In this document: in pieces, positions 61,301 to 64,000 of the stretch
Layout: each line of letters opens with the position of its first letter
Numbering within the stretch: the first letter of the stretch is position 1
Source of the DNA: Balneolaceae bacterium
Lineage (GTDB): Bacteria > Bacteroidota > Rhodothermia > Balneolales > Balneolaceae
Length of the DNA stretch: 64,000 bases
Direction: 5' to 3'
NCBI GenBank assembly: GCA_020832415.1
Contig: JAFIES010000143.1
Coordinates: 1-64,000, forward strand
Made by a program: the position numbers and the translations under genes
The notes under the pieces: model-generated
Databases searched by the model: none
What the model was told of the DNA's origin: nothing
What the model saw: the letters and a program-made list of their open reading frames with translations, nothing else

Positions 61301-64000
61301 TTCACTGCAAATTCGGCTAACCACTATGATTCAGGTGGCGGTGGTATAAGTAACTTTGAGAGCAGCCCCACCTTGACCAACGTCACCTTCACTGGCAATT
61401 GGGCCAGATTTGGGGGTGGCGGGATGGAAAACAGACGAAACAGTAACCCCATCCTGATCAACGTCACCTTCTCCGGAAATTCAGCAGATTTTGGTGGCGG
61501 GATCCACAACCGGCGCGACAGTAACCCTTCTCTGACCAACGTTATCATCTGGGGTAACACAGCTCCATCAGGTGGCGAGTCTATTTTTAATTTTGAAAGT
61601 GAAAACACCGATCCCTCAATCCCGGTCATTTCCCACAGCCTGATTGAAGGCTCCGGCGGTAGTGGAGTGGATAACTGGAATGAGGACGTTGGCACCGACG
61701 GCGGAAACAATATTGATGAGAATCCTCTGTTCGTCGATCCAACAGACCCGGCAAGCGCCCCTGCTACATCAGGCGATTACCGCCTGACCGAAATAAGCCC
61801 GGCCCTAAACGTGGGCGACCCGAATACCAACCTCTCCCTGTTCCCCGGCGGGCCGGAAAACCCCGTGGATCTGGCAAATAATCCACGAGTTTTTGCAGGA
61901 ACTGTGGAACGAATTGACATAGGCGCATACGAATTCCAGGGTGCGCCGATTTTGAGACCGGACCCGATCGTCTTAACGGCCCCGGCTAATGAAGCAGAGA
62001 ATGTATCTTTACAGCCTGAATTTGAGTGGGAGTCCGAAGCGAATGCCGACACCTACACCCTCCAGGTATCCACAGATCATGAGTTCGAAATGCTGGTATT
62101 TGACGAAGGTGATCTGGAAGATACAACCTTCCAGCCTGGTGAGAACCTGGAGAATGCCACCACATACTTCTGGCGTGTTTGCGGCACCAGTGCCGCCGGT
62201 GATGGCGAATGGAGCGAAGTATGGAGTTTTACCACGGTTCCCGAAGCTTCGGAGGTGGTGATTTTGCTTACCCCCGCGAATGAGGCCATGGATGTGGTAC
62301 TGACCCCGGAACTGACCTGGAACCAGGCCGTTGGCGCGGATACCTACGAACTACAGCTCAGTGAACATGCAGACTTCAGTAATCCGGTGATTGACGAAGA
62401 GGAGCTAACCGAAACCAGTTTCCAGATTACCGATGCCCTGGATGTATCCACGCTTTACTACTGGCAGGTACGCGGTGTCAACCCCGGCGGCCCCGGCGAG
62501 TGGAGCGAGCCGTTTACCTTTACCACCCGTGCCCTGCCCGAGGCCGGCGACGGTCGTGTACTGGTGAGCAACCAAAGCAGTTTGTACATTTTTAACGGTG
62601 CCGACTTTGGCCTGACCGATGCGGCGTACTCCATTCGGATTGAATCGGTTTCCGGCGGCGGTACCCTGAGCGCTGAAGTAGATGATCAACTAACCATTGG
62701 CCAAATCAACAGCGATGCGCTAACCTACGAACCGGCACCCGGTCAGCATGGGTATGGATTCGCTGCCTTCGAGTTTACCGTACTCGACGATGATGGGCTG
62801 GAAAGTGAGCAGACCTACACCATGAGTATCGATTTGGCAGCCACTTCGGTAGAACTGACCGGCGGCAAAGGCTGGAGGTTTTTAACCAGTCCCTCAATAG
62901 GTGATACCTTTGAAGGGTTCCTGGCCCCGATCTATGTGCAGGGTGTGCCCGGCTCAGACAACCCCGGCGCCCGCGATGCCAGCCTCTACATCCTCAACCA
63001 GGAGGCCTACCAATGGGAGCTCCCCGATGCCATGAGCGACGAGATTGATCCCGGAAAAGGCTTCATCGTCTTTGGCTTTGAGGACGATGTGCCGGCCACA
63101 CTTACCTCTGGACAAAACTGGCTGCCGCTGGACGGAGAGTATGGGTACGAAGGCCTGTTCTATGATCCCGATCAGCCGTCCGGTAGCGACAGCCACTTTT
63201 TAATTGCCAACCCGCATCCGATCAGCCTGGACTTTTGCGAGTTCTTTGCGCAGGCTGTTGCTGAGAATATCCAGATCTGGGATCCGTCTTTCAATGAAGG
63301 GGACTACCGTACGCTGAGCTGCTTCAACGGGGGAGCAGAGATTGCCCCGTTTCAGGCGTTCTGGATCCGCACACTTGATTCGGGCCCGCAGCTTCAAAAG
63401 ACAGCAAATCTCAGTTTGGATGACCCGTCTTTGGGAATTCCCGAAGCGGCCTACCTGGCCGCCCCGGCTGATGGCTTCTTCAAGCAGGCCCCGGCCGAGG
63501 ATCTGTTCAGGATCTCCCTGAACCTGACCGAAGAGCGGGAGGGCTTTACCAATGATGTGCAGATTCTGTTTACCGAAGAAGGCGCCATGGGCATGGACCA
63601 CCTGGACGCGCCGAAGCTAAGCGCAGCAGGCCTTGCCCCCCGCTGGCTGAACTTCCATGCACTGGATGAGAATAGCAAAGGCTACGCCATCCGCAGCTTG
63701 CCCGCCAATTTTAGCGATCAGATTACCATTCCGCTGGGCATCGAAACCACGCAGGCGGGAGGCTACACGCTGAGCTGGGAGCTTCCGCATCGCTCAGTCT
63801 TTGGAGGCAGCTACTTCCTGAGGGATACCCAAACAGGGGCCATCACCGAACTAAGCGAAGGCCAAACTTACCGTTTTGATGTAGACCCCACCCATACAGC
63901 CAAGGTAGTAGAGTCCCCTCTTGAAAGGGGGGACGCAAGGGGGGGGTCTTTCATGAGCCGGGCCAATGGAGAATCCACACCCCGCTTTGAACTCCTGGTA
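58397..64000 (+). CDS. Giant secreted adhesin-like protein, incomplete at right edge
   Basis: Open from the ATG at 58397 to the edge, about 1868 codons, no stop seen. A signal peptide ends ANA-QNT. Residues about 35-235 repeat the N-terminal module of the protein at 48126 (GFWENLHEGLFLINWDEGDF, GVGRETT, VYSSLDGYSTHLG). The middle has a right-handed beta-helix built from about 24-residue turns of the type PxLTNVTFSGNxAxxGGGMYN (61010-61570), then two FN3-like repeats (PANEAENVSLQPEFEW and PANEAMDVVLTPELTW), a cadherin-like piece and a domain opening VELTGGKGWRFLTSP, also in the 48126 protein. Surface adhesin or enzyme scaffold; a T9SS tail probably lies beyond the edge. Confidence 0.85.
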   Translation, partial: MKKKVTTRHNIVNQFLITGFILLFAGAYTANAQNTLVEYDIQAIEGFTGTSLSASSTVDGVSATGITFPNNLEVEVGFWENLHEGLFLINWDEGDFNINNNYMEFTVSATEGNELQLDNLTLGVGRETTGNVSGPRIFRVYSSLDGYSTHLGEVVFDVASTELPDFEQAILYAPLGSEFDGIEEVTFRIHGHDDVRNQPDFPGGGGLANVSTESPSGVPGFTVAGTGSNVILTGTLIQTTPEMPSDEVDVIFNASGTTIPSVANTQEDAVFVLSFTLEDEGSDATNVLLEELTIRKSDDDEFNNWTDIIAGAVLVDGDGRSDYTDVDVYADRITFSGFDQAADRTGGIADGESKQYELYIWLKESIEGNLNETIDRSHVALELTPDVDIETADGSSGIRTTATIGTSATDNEVVVTATALEVTVQPSAEIHAVIPFENPPAVQAVDANGNWSLRHTSTNFTITNTINITQQNTPNHNNISNGGINVESLIFYGSGDTHIVFTDVQNSLSVQTDLITVKPTVGLERVTGGLNSGTLQNGSTDQAIVGLGLYTVGTSSFTDLEIDIDSDPADRIENIRLIKAASGTYATSDAGNVVASSPDFTDGKLVFSSISDQDYTGDLVTNYYFIIADVDATVNSLADDLILSVDVSGFTFSNEALAVNANDLSTNFNTGDFSYTFEGSLIEDPVGIITPGDGNIVYVSQGVDTEAEGYNASGNSWANALPKLRDALDWAQDWDVDENGTLQIWVAKGLYTPVDPADPENVTTEERQATFHLIDGVELYGGFAGNETSLENRDWETNLTILSGDIDGNDLPFDPDADSDGDPDTHSQTDHIVGDNSNNVVTGLGTDETAIIDGFTITSGLAARGDQYQYSGGGMFIEAGSPTLRNIIFSGNYAIFNGGGMYNSQNSNPSLTNITFLGNYADYGGGGMYNANNSSPILTNVIFSKNYARAMGGGMLTANSNPTLTNVIFTANSANHYDSGGGGISNFESSPTLTNVTFTGNWARFGGGGMENRRNSNPILINVTFSGNSADFGGGIHNRRDSNPSLTNVIIWGNTAPSGGESIFNFESENTDPSIPVISHSLIEGSGGSGVDNWNEDVGTDGGNNIDENPLFVDPTDPASAPATSGDYRLTEISPALNVGDPNTNLSLFPGGPENPVDLANNPRVFAGTVERIDIGAYEFQGAPILRPDPIVLTAPANEAENVSLQPEFEWESEANADTYTLQVSTDHEFEMLVFDEGDLEDTTFQPGENLENATTYFWRVCGTSAAGDGEWSEVWSFTTVPEASEVVILLTPANEAMDVVLTPELTWNQAVGADTYELQLSEHADFSNPVIDEEELTETSFQITDALDVSTLYYWQVRGVNPGGPGEWSEPFTFTTRALPEAGDGRVLVSNQSSLYIFNGADFGLTDAAYSIRIESVSGGGTLSAEVDDQLTIGQINSDALTYEPAPGQHGYGFAAFEFTVLDDDGLESEQTYTMSIDLAATSVELTGGKGWRFLTSPSIGDTFEGFLAPIYVQGVPGSDNPGARDASLYILNQEAYQWELPDAMSDEIDPGKGFIVFGFEDDVPATLTSGQNWLPLDGEYGYEGLFYDPDQPSGSDSHFLIANPHPISLDFCEFFAQAVAENIQIWDPSFNEGDYRTLSCFNGGAEIAPFQAFWIRTLDSGPQLQKTANLSLDDPSLGIPEAAYLAAPADGFFKQAPAEDLFRISLNLTEEREGFTNDVQILFTEEGAMGMDHLDAPKLSAAGLAPRWLNFHALDENSKGYAIRSLPANFSDQITIPLGIETTQAGGYTLSWELPHRSVFGGSYFLRDTQTGAITELSEGQTYRFDVDPTHTAKVVESPLERGDARGGSFMSRANGESTPRFELLV
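61010..61570 (+). repeat. Tandem beta-helix coding repeats
   Basis: Six to seven coding units of about 72 nt, each encoding a core N-P-x-L-T-N-V-x-F-x-G-N with GGGM nearby. Units differ in sequence but keep frame and period, as expected of an old, diverged tandem expansion. Confidence 0.7.
63912..63950 (+). repeat. GC-rich palindromic repeat carried in frame in a coding region
   Basis: ccccTcttgaAaggGg (63915-63930) followed by a G-rich tail (ggacgcaagggggg) interrupts the T9SS-type protein and is read as ESPLERGDARGGS. It resembles the small palindromic repeats that spread between genes, here inserted without breaking the frame. Confidence 0.55.

Noticed and set aside
61324-61710. 128-codon minus-strand frame in the beta-helix region
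   Set aside because: Proline/serine-rich reverse complement of the GGGM and TNV repeats; the plus frame is continuous over 5.6 kb.

Overview
The window looks like chromosome from a member of the Bacteroidota/Balneolota group, most likely a Balneolota-like marine or saline heterotroph. The grounds are a SusC/SusD pair, a large secreted protein ending in the NYPNPFNP-type C-terminal sorting signal of the type IX secretion system (T9SS), a small PID-CTERM-like protein, few Shine-Dalgarno sequences, and TAnnTTTG-like -7 promoter elements. No rRNA or intact tRNA gene was seen.

Positions 1-11.9 kb are mostly ordinary chromosome: the N-terminus of a subtilisin-like lipoprotein (minus strand, cut by the left edge), an NnrU/ICMT-like membrane protein, a CoA-type Nudix hydrolase, an Amt ammonium transporter with an outer-membrane barrel protein, MscS, FabF, a secreted unknown, an acidic-repeat lipoprotein, a decayed mscL copy, a conserved-looking unknown and an intact mscL. 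From about 12.2 to 15.7 kb lies a small integrated element: tyrosine integrase with arm-type-like repeats and a tRNA-3'-end-like scar, a two-helix membrane protein, an excisionase-like HTH protein and a DUF4373-type replication protein.

Positions 16.1-34.5 kb are bracketed by two directly repeated copies of a gene for an identical 90-residue protein. The copies differ only at synonymous sites, while their 3' flanks are almost identical. Between them lies a galactose locus on the minus strand (LacI regulator, SusC, SusD, PhoA-type phosphatase, GDPD phosphodiesterase, aldose epimerase, SSS symporter, galK, galT) with galE divergent. LacI-type palindromes flank the regulator. There is no glycosidase, but there is a phosphodiesterase plus a phosphatase, which suggests a phosphodiester-linked galactose substrate. 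An IS200-type element follows galE.

Positions 35.0-47.7 kb are a defence island: a type I restriction-modification operon with a single-TRD HsdS, HsdM, a full HsdS and HsdR, interleaved with an LA2681-type HEPN protein, a Shedu (DUF4263) nuclease and unknown genes, then a YgjP-type metallopeptidase and a HigB-HigA-SecB-like toxin-antitoxin-chaperone module with a palindromic operator.

Positions 47.8-64 kb carry two giant secreted proteins that share N-terminal and C-terminal modules, a tail-collar protein, a PBP1-like binding protein, a serine recombinase with res-like repeats, and an intact minus-strand AbiEi/AbiEii type IV toxin-antitoxin module that sits inside the broken remains of an older plus-strand AbiE module.
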